In this document: piece after piece, positions 9,623-19,105 of the stretch
Layout: each line of letters opens with the position of its first letter
Numbering within the stretch: position 1 is the stretch's first letter
NCBI RefSeq assembly: GCF_004340875.1
Contig: NZ_SLXQ01000006.1
Coordinates: 124,001 to 188,000 of the forward strand
Direction of reading: 5' to 3'
Source of the DNA: Tamaricihabitans halophyticus
GTDB lineage: Bacteria > Actinomycetota > Actinomycetes > Mycobacteriales > Pseudonocardiaceae
DNA: 64,000 nt
The notes under the pieces: generated by a model
Database searches by the model: none
The model's input: only the letters and a program-made list of their open reading frames with translations
Told to the model about the DNA's origin: nothing
Translations under genes and position numbers: made by a program

Positions 9623-10237
9623 ATGCCGAACCACCTCCGCGCCACGGCCCTGCTCATCCTCTGCGGCCTGCTGTTCCTTCCGGTACTCGCCGGCGCCGCA
9701 CCCGCCGACCAGCGCTACCGCGCCCCGCCCAGCGAACCCGGCGGTACCGCGGACCTCGCCGACCGACCGAGCGTGGCGATCGGCTTCGACTGGCCGCTCG
9801 CCCCGCCGCACCCGGTGTTACGGGCCTTTGATCCGCCGGAAACCCCGTTCGGGCCGGGCCATCGCGGTGTGGACCTGGGCGGGCGGCCCGGCGAGCCGGT
9901 GCGTGCGGCGGGGGCCGGCACGGTCGTCTACGCGGGGCCGCTCGCGGGACGCGGGGTGGTGTCCGTGCTGCACAGCGAGGGCCTGCGCACCACGTATGAA
10001 CCCGTGCATGCCGCGGTGCGGGCCGGGCAGCGTGTATCGACGGGCGCGCGGCTGGGCGAGTTGGCCACCGGGCACGCGGGGTGTCCAGCGGTGGCATGCC
10101 TGCACTGGGGAGCGCGGCGAGCTGGCGAGTACCTGAACCCGCTGTGGTTGGTCCGGCCGGCCGGCCAGCTGCGGCTGCTGCCGTGGACTGATGCCGCCTC
10201 CGACGCGGCACCCATCCCGCGGAGTCCGGTTGCCTAA
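9623..10237 (+). CDS. secreted M23 (LytM-fold) peptidase-like protein
   Basis: The 204-residue protein has a cleavable signal peptide (MPNHLRATALLILCGLLFLP..., cleavage near AGAAPA) and one LytM/M23 domain. The first zinc motif H-x3-D is His80/Asp84 in HRGVDLGG. In the second motif the usual HxH reads Cys159-Leu-His161 (ACLHWGARR), so the zinc-ligand histidine is kept but the first histidine is replaced. The enzyme may be a modified cell-wall endopeptidase or a non-catalytic binding protein. ATG 9623 gives a good signal peptide; a GTG three codons earlier is an alternative. Its stop overlaps that of convergent whiG. Confidence 0.82.
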   Translation: MPNHLRATALLILCGLLFLPVLAGAAPADQRYRAPPSEPGGTADLADRPSVAIGFDWPLAPPHPVLRAFDPPETPFGPGHRGVDLGGRPGEPVRAAGAGTVVYAGPLAGRGVVSVLHSEGLRTTYEPVHAAVRAGQRVSTGARLGELATGHAGCPAVACLHWGARRAGEYLNPLWLVRPAGQLRLLPWTDAASDAAPIPRSPVA

Positions 10238-11286
10238 CGCGCGGGTTCGTCGGCCTGTTCGAACAGCTTGGCGCGCAGCCGCAATACCGCCCTGGTGTGC
10301 AGTTGGCACACCCGCGACTCGGTTACCCCGAGCACCTTGCCGATCTCGGCGAGCGTCAGATTCTCGAAGTAGTAGAGGCTGACGACCAGCTGGTCGCGTT
10401 CGGCGAGCTGGGTGATCGCGTCCGCGAGCTGGCGCCGGTTGTCCTCGTCCACCAGTACCGCGACGGGATCTTCCGCATCGTCATCGCGCAGGGTGTCGGC
10501 AAGCGAACCGGTGCCCTTGCCCGAGGAAACGAGCTCTTCGAGGGCAACCACACTGGTCAGCTGGAGCTGGGCATAGATTCCGCGCAGGTCTTCGAGACCG
10601 ATCTCCAGCTCGGAGGCCAACTCGCCATCGGTCGGGGTGCGCTGCAACCGGGCACCGAGGCGTTCCAGCGCTCGCTCCACTTCGCGAGCGCGACCACGGA
10701 CCGATCGCGGTACCCAGTCCTGAGACCGCAGGTCGTCCAGGATCGCGCCCCGGATGCGCTGCATCGCGTAGGTCTCGAACCGCAGGCCGCGCTCGGGGTC
10801 GAACTTCTCGATCGCGTCGACCAGTCCGAAGATGCCGGACTGCACGAGGTCGGCGACGTCCACGTGGGCGGGTAACCCGGTACCAACCCGGCCGGCCACG
10901 TACTTGACCAGTGGGGCGTAGTGCAGCACGAGACGGTCCCGGATACCGGGCTCCGGTGAACGCGCGAAATGCTCCCACAGGGCGACGATGCCCGCCTCGA
11001 CGTCATCGGCCGTGCGTCGATCCCCGGGCAGCACCCCACCCGGCCCGAGCAGCGCGGGGGCGCTCACCGCGCGGCCCTCATCCCCAGCGGTCGCCGGGTC
11101 GCCAGCGGCCCCGCCAGCAGCGGAGCCTGCCTCGCCCGGATGACCGTTTGCCGTTCTCGCACGATCGTGGGACGCGCGATCGTGCGAGGTATGACGCGAA
11201 CCATCCGCGGATCTCTGATCCGCTTCCGCGATCCGCGTGCGCACACCACCCTGGCGAGCATCAGGATCGTGGGTGTGTTCGGTCAT
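10234..11286 (-). CDS. whiG: FliA/WhiG-family RNA polymerase sigma factor
   Basis: This is a group 3 sigma-70 factor. In Streptomyces WhiG commits aerial hyphae to sporulation; elsewhere in the phylum the regulon is unknown. The 350-residue protein has region 2 around [17 protein letters not shown] and [18 protein letters not shown], region 3 around [14 protein letters not shown], and region 4 around [18 protein letters not shown]. It carries an unusual N-terminal extension of about 80 residues rich in His, Arg, Asp and Ala. It overlaps the xerC stop by 26 bp, so translation is probably coupled. Confidence 0.88.
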   Translation of the reverse strand: MTEHTHDPDARQGGVRTRIAEADQRSADGSRHTSHDRASHDRARTANGHPGEAGSAAGGAAGDPATAGDEGRAVSAPALLGPGGVLPGDRRTADDVEAGIVALWEHFARSPEPGIRDRLVLHYAPLVKYVAGRVGTGLPAHVDVADLVQSGIFGLVDAIEKFDPERGLRFETYAMQRIRGAILDDLRSQDWVPRSVRGRAREVERALERLGARLQRTPTDGELASELEIGLEDLRGIYAQLQLTSVVALEELVSSGKGTGSLADTLRDDDAEDPVAVLVDEDNRRQLADAITQLAERDQLVVSLYYFENLTLAEIGKVLGVTESRVCQLHTRAVLRLRAKLFEQADEPAR

Positions 11287-12328
11287 GGATCGCTTTCAGC
11301 CGCTCGACAGTGACATGAGTGTAGAGCTGCGTGGTCGCGAGCGTAGCGTGGCCAAGCAACTCCTGAACGGTACGAAGGTCGGCCCCGCCCTCGAGAAGGT
11401 GGGTGGCCGCCGAATGACGTAAACCATGCGGCCCGATGTCCGGTGTGCCCGGTAGCGCCCCAACCGACTCGTGCACGGTCCGCCGCACCGTCCGAGGATC
11501 GATCCGCCCCCCGCGCGCCCCCAGGAACACCGCCGGCGGCGAACTTGCCTTGACCAACGCCGGGCGACCGGCCGTCAGCCATTCATCGAGCGCCCGCTCA
11601 GCGGGCGCACCGAAGGGGACGAATCGCTCCTTGCCGCCCTTACCGAACACCCGGAGCAGGCGGCGCGGCACGTCGATATTGGGCATGTCCAGACCACACA
11701 ACTCGCCGACCCGCACCCCGCTCGCGTAGAGCAGCTCGACAATCGCGTGGTCCCGCAGGGCCAGTGGATCCCGTTGCTCAGCACCCGATGCCGTGCCAGC
11801 AAGCACGTCGGTGGCCTGTTCGGCGCGCAGCACCCCGGGCAGGGTTCGGTGCGCCCGGGGCGCGACCAGCCGCGCACCAGGGTCGCCTTCGAGCAGCCCG
11901 GCCCGATGTGCCCAGGCGGAGAACGTCCGGACCGAGGCCGACCGCCTGGCCAAGGTCGTCCGGCTGATCCCAGCGGAGCGCTGGGTGGCCAGCCACCCGC
12001 GCAGAGTCGCCACGTCCAGCTCGGCAAAGGCCACGGCACTGGCGTCCGCTGGGCTAGCTTCCCCTGGGCTGGCGTCCCCTGGGCTAGCTTCCCCTGGGCC
12101 GACTGCCCCTGGGCTGGCTTCCGCGTCCTCGGCAGGTATCCCGTGCAGATGGCCAAGCAGCGAGACAACATCGGCGAGATAAGCCCGAACGGTGTGCTCG
12201 GACAGTCCGCGCTCCAATCGCAGATGACGCTCGTAGGAGTCCAGCGCGGCGGCACTGTCCGCGGGCAGCGCCGATCGCAGTCGACGTAGGTCAGGCCGCG
12301 TCGTACGCCTGCCGCGCGAGGTGCCCAT
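11261..12328 (-). CDS. xerC: tyrosine recombinase XerC
   Basis: XerC with XerD resolves chromosome dimers at dif. The catalytic set is complete: Arg in SGVRVGEL, Lys in [12 protein letters not shown], His/Arg in [15 protein letters not shown], His in ELLGHATL and the nucleophile Tyr in TTQLYTHV. From ATG 12328 ([14 protein letters not shown]) it is 355 residues, about 50 longer than usual. The excess is a low-complexity insert of five pentapeptides of [10 protein letters not shown] type between N-terminal-domain helices, encoded by a 15-bp tandem repeat. The frame is open to a TTG at 12364. Position between the rpsB and dprA groups is the conserved actinobacterial xerC locus. Confidence 0.9.
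   Translation of the reverse strand: MGTSRGRRTTRPDLRRLRSALPADSAAALDSYERHLRLERGLSEHTVRAYLADVVSLLGHLHGIPAEDAEASPGAVGPGEASPGDASPGEASPADASAVAFAELDVATLRGWLATQRSAGISRTTLARRSASVRTFSAWAHRAGLLEGDPGARLVAPRAHRTLPGVLRAEQATDVLAGTASGAEQRDPLALRDHAIVELLYASGVRVGELCGLDMPNIDVPRRLLRVFGKGGKERFVPFGAPAERALDEWLTAGRPALVKASSPPAVFLGARGGRIDPRTVRRTVHESVGALPGTPDIGPHGLRHSAATHLLEGGADLRTVQELLGHATLATTQLYTHVTVERLKAIHDRTHPRS
12049..12123. repeat. 15-bp minisatellite inside xerC
   Basis: Five tandem 15-bp units start at 12049, 12064, 12079, 12094 and 12109, with consensus CTGGGCTAGCTTCCC. They stay in frame and encode pentapeptides such as [10 protein letters not shown] and ASPAD within the core-binding domain of XerC. Unit number is likely to vary between strains by slippage. 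Confidence 0.9.
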
Positions 12329-12401
12329 ACGTGCGACGCTGCGGCACGATCGGCAAGCGGTCAAGCATCGCCACGCGTCTTACCGAGCGGGGACGCCATC
12401 G

Positions 12402-13397
12402 TTATCGCACCGATTTCCTAACCGCCGGTAGGTCGACGCCGCCCGGCTGAAGCGGCTCCCGCTGCACGGCCAACCTCCGGCGATGTTCGGTTGGGCTCCT
12501 GCCGTAGTGCTGGCGAAACGCGTTGCTGAGCGCGAAGGCGCTGCCGTAGCCAATCCGCTCGGCGATTGTTTCCAGGGTCAACGCTCGGTCGGCCAGCAGA
12601 TCACGCGCCAAGGTCAGCCGCCATCGGGTGAGGTAGCTGATCGGCGGTTCCCCGATCTGCTCGCGAAACCGAGCGGCAAGGGTGGCCCGCGAGACACTGG
12701 CCAGCCGCGCCAGCCCGGCCACCGACCACGCCCGTTCCGGGTGCTCATGGATCGCCGCCAGCGCGGTAGCCACCGCCGGGTCGTCTCCACCGGCAAGCCA
12801 GCCAGGCAACGCTGACCGATGGGTGGTGATCCAGCCGCGGATCGCCGCAATCAGCAGGACGTCCACCAGCCGATCCAGCACCGCGCCCTGACCGAGCGCA
12901 TCGGAACCGACTTCGCGGCCGAGCAGGTCCACCAACGTTGGATCGACCTGGCCCGCCGGCAGATGCGTGACCGTGGGCAACACGTCGGAGACGAGCCGCC
13001 CCACCTCACCCACGTCGGCATAGCTCGCGATCAGCACCGAATCCGGCCCGGCCGGATCGTTGCCCCACAGGCGTAGCCCGTGCGTCATCGTCTGATGCAG
13101 CTCAACACCCTCGGGGCTGGTGCAACGCTGGTCAGGACCAATCACGGCGATCGGCTCGCTGCCCTGGAGGTCGCCGACCAGGTAGGGATCGGGTCCGCGC
13201 ACCAGGACGACATCGCCGGGACGGATAGTCCACTCATCAGCGCCGTGCCGGAGCACGGACTGCCCGGAGGTGACCATGGCCAGCGTGAGCGCCGCACGAT
13301 CGCGTACCGCGACGGCCCACGGCGCGCGCATCACGACCCGCACCGTGAACACGTCGTGCGCACGCGGGTGATCGAGCACACGCGCTAACGGATCCAC
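12402..13397 (-). CDS. AraC-family transcriptional regulator with cupin N-domain
   Basis: The 331-residue protein has a cupin-type sensor half (about residues 10-190, with WTIRPGDVVLVRGPDPYLV) and a C-terminal double helix-turn-helix of about 100 residues. The latter includes WSVAGLARLASVSRATLAAR and the conserved second half ETIAERIGYGSAFALSNAF. GTG 13397 is the start. It is divergent from the NmrA-like/DUF1772 pair, sharing about 170 bp of upstream DNA, and most likely controls that pair in response to a small ligand. Confidence 0.87.
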   Translation of the reverse strand: MDPLARVLDHPRAHDVFTVRVVMRAPWAVAVRDRAALTLAMVTSGQSVLRHGADEWTIRPGDVVLVRGPDPYLVGDLQGSEPIAVIGPDQRCTSPEGVELHQTMTHGLRLWGNDPAGPDSVLIASYADVGEVGRLVSDVLPTVTHLPAGQVDPTLVDLLGREVGSDALGQGAVLDRLVDVLLIAAIRGWITTHRSALPGWLAGGDDPAVATALAAIHEHPERAWSVAGLARLASVSRATLAARFREQIGEPPISYLTRWRLTLARDLLADRALTLETIAERIGYGSAFALSNAFRQHYGRSPTEHRRRLAVQREPLQPGGVDLPAVRKSVR

Positions 13398-13569
13398 CTG
13401 GCAAATGTATCGGCCCGCGGAGAAAACGACGGTGAGCGGTCAGTCGGCCTACACCCGGTGACCACATTCTTGAAGTATCTGGCGGCCACTGCCGACTTAT
13501 AGACGATGGCGTATGCAATTCGGAGTACAGCATATTCACTGTCTATCGACGTTGCGCTGAACTGTGCTC

Positions 13570-14409
13570 ATGACAGCAAATTCGATCCTGCTCACCGGCG
13601 GCACTGGACGGACAGGTCGTCGGATCGCCGACCGGCTACGCGCCGAAGGACACTCGGTCCGGATCGCCGGACGCACCACCTCCCCTCGTTTCGACTGGAA
13701 CGAATCCACTACCTGGGCTCCGCACCTGGCTGGCGCGACCGCCGTCTACCTGTGTTTCTCCCCCGACCTCGCCCTACCGGGCGCGGACCGCATCGTGGCC
13801 GAGTTCAGCGCGGCCGCCGCCGCTGCCGGCGTGTCCCGGCTTGTCCTCCTTTCTGGTCGTGGCGAAGACGGCGCCAAACGCTGCGAGGACATCGCGTTGG
13901 CGGAGGAATTCGACACGACCGTGCTTCGCTGCGCGTGGTTCGCGCAGAACTTCAGCGAACATTTCCTGGCCGAAGCGGTCGTGCGCGGGCACATCGAGCT
14001 GCCCGTCACTTCGGTTGCCGAGCCGTTCGTGGACCTTGACGACGTAGCGGATATCGCGGCCCGCGCGCTCACCACTGACCGATATGCCGATGAAGTGCTC
14101 GAACTGACCGGCCCGAGGGCATTGACCTTTGCTGAAGCCACCGCCGTGCTTGGCGGCGCCCTCGGCCGAAACGTCACCTTCGAAACGGTGTCCACCGAGC
14201 GATTTGTCGACGGACTCGTCCACAACGGAATGCATCGCGCCGAGGCCGAGGCCATCGACTGGCTGTTTGCCGAGGTCCTGGACGGACGTAACCAGGCAAC
14301 GACCGATGCGGTCCAGCGCGTACTCGGCAGGCCGGCCAGAAGTTTCGAAGACTTCGCCAAGCGCAGCGCCCACGCGGGAATCTGGAACACCCTTCGGAGA
14401 ACACCATGA
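13570..14409 (+). CDS. NmrA-like NAD(P)-binding oxidoreductase
   Basis: The protein is an atypical short-chain dehydrogenase of about 279 residues. The dinucleotide motif GGTGRTGRRIADRL is at about residues 9-22 and the conserved PFVDLDDVADIAARAL lies in the middle. The NmrA/SDR_a5 type lacks the classical YxxxK pair, as here. The substrate is unknown. ATG 13570 (MTANSILLTGG) is preferred; a GTG two codons earlier is possible. Its stop overlaps the next start by four bases (ATGA), indicating translational coupling with the DUF1772 gene. Control by the divergent AraC regulator is likely. Confidence 0.82.
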   Translation: MTANSILLTGGTGRTGRRIADRLRAEGHSVRIAGRTTSPRFDWNESTTWAPHLAGATAVYLCFSPDLALPGADRIVAEFSAAAAAAGVSRLVLLSGRGEDGAKRCEDIALAEEFDTTVLRCAWFAQNFSEHFLAEAVVRGHIELPVTSVAEPFVDLDDVADIAARALTTDRYADEVLELTGPRALTFAEATAVLGGALGRNVTFETVSTERFVDGLVHNGMHRAEAEAIDWLFAEVLDGRNQATTDAVQRVLGRPARSFEDFAKRSAHAGIWNTLRRTP

Positions 14410-14906
14410 CCGCGCTGGAACTTGGCGCGATGCTCACGACCGGAGTGATGGCCGGTGTCTACGCCGCCTTCTCGATCATGATCATGCCCGCGCTTCGCCC
14501 AAGCCAACCATCCACAGAGCCTGCCGCCGCTGATCACGTAGCCATGGCCATTTCCACGATGCGATCGATCAACCGGACGGCCGAACGCACACCGTTTCGC
14601 GTGTTGTTCTTCGGCACGACATTGCTCGCCCTCGCGGTGGCACTGCACGAAGTCCTCCTTTCCGCTGAATCGCCGAACCCGCTGCGCCTTGCCGGGGCAG
14701 CGTTGTCGCTGAGCGCCTTTGTCATTACCGCGGTCTTCCATGTGCCACGAAACAACAGAATCGATGCGCTAGCCGCCGAGCAGAGCAGCGCAGCGGACTG
14801 GGCACGGCTGGCCACGCAGTGGACCTACGGCAATCACGTCCGGGCCATCGGCTCAGCCCTCGGCGCGCTGGCATTCGGCCTGAGCGGATACCCGGGCCTC
14901 GGCTGA
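14406..14906 (+). CDS. DUF1772 (anthrone-oxygenase-like) membrane protein
   Basis: The 166-residue protein has four hydrophobic helices and fits the DUF1772 family, whose members often pair with NmrA-like reductases. Features are AGVYAAFSIMIMPAL in the first helix, a central SINRTAERTPFRVLFFGT, and the conserved FHVPRNNRIDALA loop. The family name derives from fungal anthrone oxygenases; the activity here is unproven. It overlaps the preceding gene by four bases. Its last 54 bases overlap the 3' end of convergent dprA. Confidence 0.75.
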   Translation: MTALELGAMLTTGVMAGVYAAFSIMIMPALRPSQPSTEPAAADHVAMAISTMRSINRTAERTPFRVLFFGTTLLALAVALHEVLLSAESPNPLRLAGAALSLSAFVITAVFHVPRNNRIDALAAEQSSAADWARLATQWTYGNHVRAIGSALGALAFGLSGYPGLG

Positions 14907-16043
14907 CTCCTGGCGAACACGGGTACGCACCCACCCCTGCCCCAGGCGACTGGCGAAACCACCTCCTTCGAGTTCAGTCAGCAGGACACGCGCCCGATCC
15001 AGCGGGATACCCGCGGAAACCGCGATCTCTCCAGCGGATTGCCCCTGGTCGACACGCAGTGCCTCATGCACCCGCAACGTCTGCGGACCGAGGTCATCAG
15101 TTGGCCGGCGTGGACCGTCCACAGTGGTCATCGCTGAGCCGATCGGACCGACCGCCTCGACGATCTCCGCCACCCCACTGACCAACAACGCGTCCCTGGC
15201 GCGGATCAGCTGATTGCATCCGGCCGAACTCGCCGAACTCACCGGCCCGGGTACCGCCATCACGACCTTGCCGAGCGCGCCCGCGGTGCTCGCGGTATTA
15301 CGCGCGCCGCTGCGGGCACCCGCCTCGATGACGACCGTGCCACTGGCCAGCGCCGCAATGAGCCGGTTGCGCACCAGGAAGCGGTGCCGGGCCGGCTGGG
15401 TCCCAGGTGGGTACTCACTCACCACCGCGCCCTGTTCCGCGACCTGATCGAGCAGCCGCACGTGCCCGGCGGGATAGTGGACATCCGGCCCGCAACCGAG
15501 CACCGCGATGGTCGGACCGCCCGCTGCCAGGCTGCCCCGGTGTGCCGCGCCATCGATCCCATAGGCCGCTCCGGAAAGCACCGTGAAACCACGCCCGGTG
15601 AGTCCATAGGCGAACTCGGCCGCATGGTGGTCGCCGTACCCGCTGGACGCACGGGCTCCGACGAGCGCGACGGCTCGTTCGGTACAGGCGTCGAGGTCGA
15701 TCCTGCCGCGCACCCACAGCCCGAGCGGCTGGCCAGCCCAGCGAACCCCGGCCCGCGCGGCGACATCCAGCGCGAGCAGCGGCCAAGCTGGCCAGCCATC
15801 GTCTTCGGGAATCACCAGCTCGGCGCCAACGGCGGCCGCCTCCTCAAGATCGCGCTCGGCGCGGTCCAGTTGCGCGCGTGCCTCGGTTTCCGCCCGTACC
15901 CGCCCTGGAGCCTGCCCGGAGCGAACCAGTTCCGCCGCTGCCACCGGCCCGTGCGCGGTGACCAATTGGGCCAGCTCCCGCGCTGGCGGCTCGGCGACTC
16001 GCAGCAGATACGCCCTGGCCAGCCGCGCTTGTTCCACGCTCAT
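14853..16043 (-). CDS. dprA: DNA-processing protein DprA
   Basis: DprA binds incoming single-stranded DNA and loads RecA during transformation; in actinobacteria its role is less clear. The 396-residue form starts at ATG 16043 (MSVEQARLARAYLLR), whose ATG overlaps the comM stop (ATGA). The Rossmann-like domain carries ALVGARASSGYG, VLSGAAYGIDGAAH, NRLIAALASGTVVIEAGARS and TAGALGKVVMAVPGP. The C-terminal winged-helix part has QSAGEIAVSAGIPLDRAR. The 3' end overlaps the convergent DUF1772 gene by 54 bp. Confidence 0.94.
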   Translation of the reverse strand: MSVEQARLARAYLLRVAEPPARELAQLVTAHGPVAAAELVRSGQAPGRVRAETEARAQLDRAERDLEEAAAVGAELVIPEDDGWPAWPLLALDVAARAGVRWAGQPLGLWVRGRIDLDACTERAVALVGARASSGYGDHHAAEFAYGLTGRGFTVLSGAAYGIDGAAHRGSLAAGGPTIAVLGCGPDVHYPAGHVRLLDQVAEQGAVVSEYPPGTQPARHRFLVRNRLIAALASGTVVIEAGARSGARNTASTAGALGKVVMAVPGPVSSASSAGCNQLIRARDALLVSGVAEIVEAVGPIGSAMTTVDGPRRPTDDLGPQTLRVHEALRVDQGQSAGEIAVSAGIPLDRARVLLTELEGGGFASRLGQGWVRTRVRQESAEARVSAQAECQRAEG

Positions 16044-17554
16044 GCCGCCCGCCGATCCCGGAAACCCAGTGCGGACTCGATATGCGCCGCATCCGGTGTT
16101 TCCGCACCGTCCAAATCGCACAGTGTCCAGGCGATGCGCAAGCACCGATCGGCGCCGCGAGCGGTGACCGCGCCGGCATCCAGTCCTCGTTCGAGCAAGT
16201 TCAGTGCCCGCCGGGGTATCCGATACTCCCGCCGCAACGCCGGGCCCGGCACGTCGGCATTGCTTCGCCAGCCGTGGGCCGCCCATCGCAGGATGGCGCG
16301 TTCCCGCGCCTGCCGCACCCTGGCCCGTACCGTCGCGGTGTCATCGACCTCGCCCTGATCGGCATACGCCCATGCGGAACTCGGCCGCATCCGTACCCGC
16401 AGATCGACCCGATCTAGCAACGGGCCGGAAAGCTTGCCCAGGTACCGCCGTCGCGCGCTGGGCGGACAGGTGCAGTCGTTGTCCCGTGCCGGTGCACACG
16501 GGCACGGGTTTGCCGCCAGTACCAACTGGAATCGCGCGGGATAGTGCACCGTCGCATCGCGGCGGGACAGCCGCACCTCGCCCTCCTCGAGCGCGGTCCG
16601 CAACGAGTCGAGGCGATGCGGACCCCAATCCGGTGCCTCATCCACGAACAGCACCCCGCGATGCGCCTTGCTCACCGCGCCGGGACGCGCCACACCGGAA
16701 CCACCGCCGATCAACGCCGGCACCGAAGTGGAGTGGTGCGGCGCGATGAACGGCGGGCTGACCACCAGTGGTGATTCGGTAGACAGCGCTCCGGCGAGTG
16801 AATGGATCGCGGTGACTTCCAGCGCATCGTCCATGCTCAGCGGTGGCAGCAGGCCGCATAATCGTTGCGCCAGCATGGTTTTGCCCGTTCCCGGCGGGCC
16901 GGTGAACAGTAGGTGGTGCCCACCGGCGGCGGCCACTTCGAGCGCCCAGCGTGCCTCGGGCTGGCCGAGCACGTCGACGAGATCCAAACCGGCCGGCTGA
17001 TCCGTACCCGACGCGCGTTCCGGTGCTGATCGCAGCTCACCCTCGCCACGCAACCAATCCAGCACCTCGCGCAAGGTCCGTGCGCCAAGCACCTCAATCT
17101 CGGCGACCAAACCCGCTTCCTCCAGTGTTTCTACCGGCACGACCGCTCGACGCATGCCAGCCTTGCGGGCGCCAAGCAGTCCGGGCAGCACGCCGCGAAC
17201 CGGCCGCAACCGGCCGTCCAGGGACAGCTCGCCGAGCAACACGGTTTCGCGGAGTGCCGCGGCCGGCACCGCATCAGCCGCCGCGAGTACCGCGCTGGCC
17301 AAGGCAAGGTCGTAGCCCGAACCGCCCTTGGGCAACGCAGCCGGCGACAGGGCAAGCGTGACCTTGGTGGTTGGCCACTGCGCATCCGAGTTGCGGACCG
17401 CCGCCCGTACCCTGTCCCGTGCCTCATGCAAGGCGGCATCCGGTAGACCAACAAGCTGCACCCCTGGCAGGCCATGACCGATATCGGCCTCGATCTCGAC
17501 CACGACGCCATCCACCCCGAACAGGGCTACCGACCACGCCCGCGCGATGGCCAT
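16040..17554 (-). CDS. comM: ComM/YifB-family Mg-chelatase-like AAA+ ATPase
   Basis: The 504-residue protein combines an N-terminal Lon-protease-like fold with an AAA+ module. Characterised ComM proteins are hexameric helicases that promote branch migration during natural transformation. Walker A is GPPGTGKTMLAQRL, the sensor region includes HHSTSVPALIGGGSG, and Walker B is VLFVDEAPDW. A cysteine cluster follows NPCPCAP. ATG 17554 (MAIARAWSVALFG) fits the family; longer extension to 17638 is unsupported. It is one base from yraN and four bases overlapped with dprA. Confidence 0.94.
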   Translation of the reverse strand: MAIARAWSVALFGVDGVVVEIEADIGHGLPGVQLVGLPDAALHEARDRVRAAVRNSDAQWPTTKVTLALSPAALPKGGSGYDLALASAVLAAADAVPAAALRETVLLGELSLDGRLRPVRGVLPGLLGARKAGMRRAVVPVETLEEAGLVAEIEVLGARTLREVLDWLRGEGELRSAPERASGTDQPAGLDLVDVLGQPEARWALEVAAAGGHHLLFTGPPGTGKTMLAQRLCGLLPPLSMDDALEVTAIHSLAGALSTESPLVVSPPFIAPHHSTSVPALIGGGSGVARPGAVSKAHRGVLFVDEAPDWGPHRLDSLRTALEEGEVRLSRRDATVHYPARFQLVLAANPCPCAPARDNDCTCPPSARRRYLGKLSGPLLDRVDLRVRMRPSSAWAYADQGEVDDTATVRARVRQARERAILRWAAHGWRSNADVPGPALRREYRIPRRALNLLERGLDAGAVTARGADRCLRIAWTLCDLDGAETPDAAHIESALGFRDRRAA

Positions 17555-17555
17555 C

Positions 17556-17936
17556 TCAGAACACGTCCTCGTGGTGCGTGATCCTCGGCGGCTCACCGGC
17601 CGAAAGCAGGATCTCGATGACGTCGAACCGGACGCCATTCCAGCTAGCCCGCTGGTTTGCCAGCCACAGACTGGTCAACCGGCGGATTCGCCGCGCCTTT
17701 GCCGCCGTGACCGCCTCGCCTGGACGGCCGAACGCGGCGCCGGTCCGGGTCTTGACCTCGCAGACGACCAACCGATCCGCCACGCCGGCCACAAGGTCGA
17801 GCTCGCCGTCCGAACATCGCCAGTTCCTGGCCAGCACGGTGAGTCCGCGAGCACGTAAATGCCGCGCGGCGAGCAGTTCACCCCGCTCACCAAGGATGTT
17901 GTTGTAGCCGGACTGGCCGTTGCCGGTGAGTACCAC
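17556..17936 (-). CDS. YraN/UPF0102 family protein
   Basis: The protein has 126 residues from GTG 17936, which has GAGGGGG five bases upstream. This is the normal length for UPF0102. It carries a restriction-endonuclease-like fold: CSDGELDLVA supplies the acidic residue and VVCEVKTRTGAAFG gives the E-x-K catalytic pair. LGERGELLAARHLRARG is the usual N-terminal helix. The biological role is unknown. The longer frame to 18071 is not supported. It heads the yraN-comM-dprA operon. Confidence 0.9.
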   Translation of the reverse strand: MVLTGNGQSGYNNILGERGELLAARHLRARGLTVLARNWRCSDGELDLVAGVADRLVVCEVKTRTGAAFGRPGEAVTAAKARRIRRLTSLWLANQRASWNGVRFDVIEILLSAGEPPRITHHEDVF

Positions 17937-18122
17937 GCCGCCCCCTCGTCGTTGCTGACGAGATCGACCATGCCGGGGTTCGACGAAGCGCGCGAGCACG
18001 TCTTCGCCAACTGTGGACAACCTTGGCGGATGTGGACAACTCTCCGGCAACCAGTGCCACTTCGGCGCCAATCCACATTGGACAAAGTGGCTCCGCGAAA
18101 TCCGCCTTCACCGGACACAGGT

Positions 18123-19085
18123 TCACGGCACGTCCTGGTAGCGCGCGACGAGTGCTGCGGCGCGCTCGCGCAGCGCCGTACGCAACGAACTCGGGGCGAG
18201 GACTTCCACCTCCGTGCCGAGCCGCCACAGCGCCCATTCGGCGTGCCACAAATCCTGAAACGTCACGTCCAACCGCAGCCAATCACCCGTCTCGGCTTCC
18301 ACCGCCCGAACGGCAACGGCGGTACTCAGCAGATCCTCCCGCCGTTCCGGGGTCACCCGAAGCACCACGGTGAGGTGGTCGTCGGACAGGAATCGCGCGC
18401 AGCGTTCCCGCCACGCCCGATCCAGATCCACGCGCGGTGAACGCTGCGCCGGTTCGGCTAGTGCCTCCGCCGCCAGCACCCGCGAAAGCCGGTAGGTGCG
18501 GTCCGCGCCAGACCGCGTGGCCAGCAGATAACCTCGCTCGCGGACGGTGACCAGACCGATCGGATCAACCGTGCGCCACCGCGGCGCCTGCTTCGTAGCC
18601 GCGTAGTGAATGCGCAGCTTGTTCCCGGCAAGCACCGCGCGCCGGATCTCGGCCAGGGCCGCGTCGGGTACCTCCTCGACGACCCGCCGGCGGGCAAGCA
18701 GATCGGTCTCCGGCTCGACGAGCAGTCGCCGTGCGGCGTCGCTCGCGACGCCCCGATGGCTTTCCGGTAGCGCGTCGACCACCTTGCGGATGGCCGAAGC
18801 GAGCGCGGAACCCAGGCCGAAAACCTGCCCCGAACCGGCGGTCAGCAAGGCAAGGGCCTCGTCGTGATTCAACCCGGTGAGCTCGGTGCGGAACCCGGGA
18901 AGCAGCGCGAACCCGCCGTGCCGACCGCGTTCGGCGTAGACCGGCACCCCTGCCGCGGACAGTGCCTCGATATCCCGCAGCACGGTACGGGTGGACACTT
19001 CCAGCTCCGTGGCCAGCGCGTCGGCGGTCAACCGACCACGTTGACGCAGCAGCAGCACTAGCGAAACCAGCCGGTCAGCGCGCAC
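18123..19085 (-). CDS. WYL-domain transcriptional regulator
   Basis: The 320-residue protein has an N-terminal DeoR-type winged helix (LRQRGRLTADALATELEVST and VLRDIEALSAAGVPVY). A WYL domain follows at about residues 150-220 with LRIHYAATKQAPRWRTVDP, and a C-terminal extension completes it. WYL domains sense nucleic acids or ligands; this arrangement is typical of actinobacterial YafY-like regulators. GTG 19085 is the start. It is divergent from ridA with an ACGACA/TGTCGT dyad between them, so autoregulation and control of ridA are likely. Confidence 0.87.
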   Translation of the reverse strand: MRADRLVSLVLLLRQRGRLTADALATELEVSTRTVLRDIEALSAAGVPVYAERGRHGGFALLPGFRTELTGLNHDEALALLTAGSGQVFGLGSALASAIRKVVDALPESHRGVASDAARRLLVEPETDLLARRRVVEEVPDAALAEIRRAVLAGNKLRIHYAATKQAPRWRTVDPIGLVTVRERGYLLATRSGADRTYRLSRVLAAEALAEPAQRSPRVDLDRAWRERCARFLSDDHLTVVLRVTPERREDLLSTAVAVRAVEAETGDWLRLDVTFQDLWHAEWALWRLGTEVEVLAPSSLRTALRERAAALVARYQDVP

Positions 19086-19105
19086 CGGAAAACCCTATCG
19101 GATAT

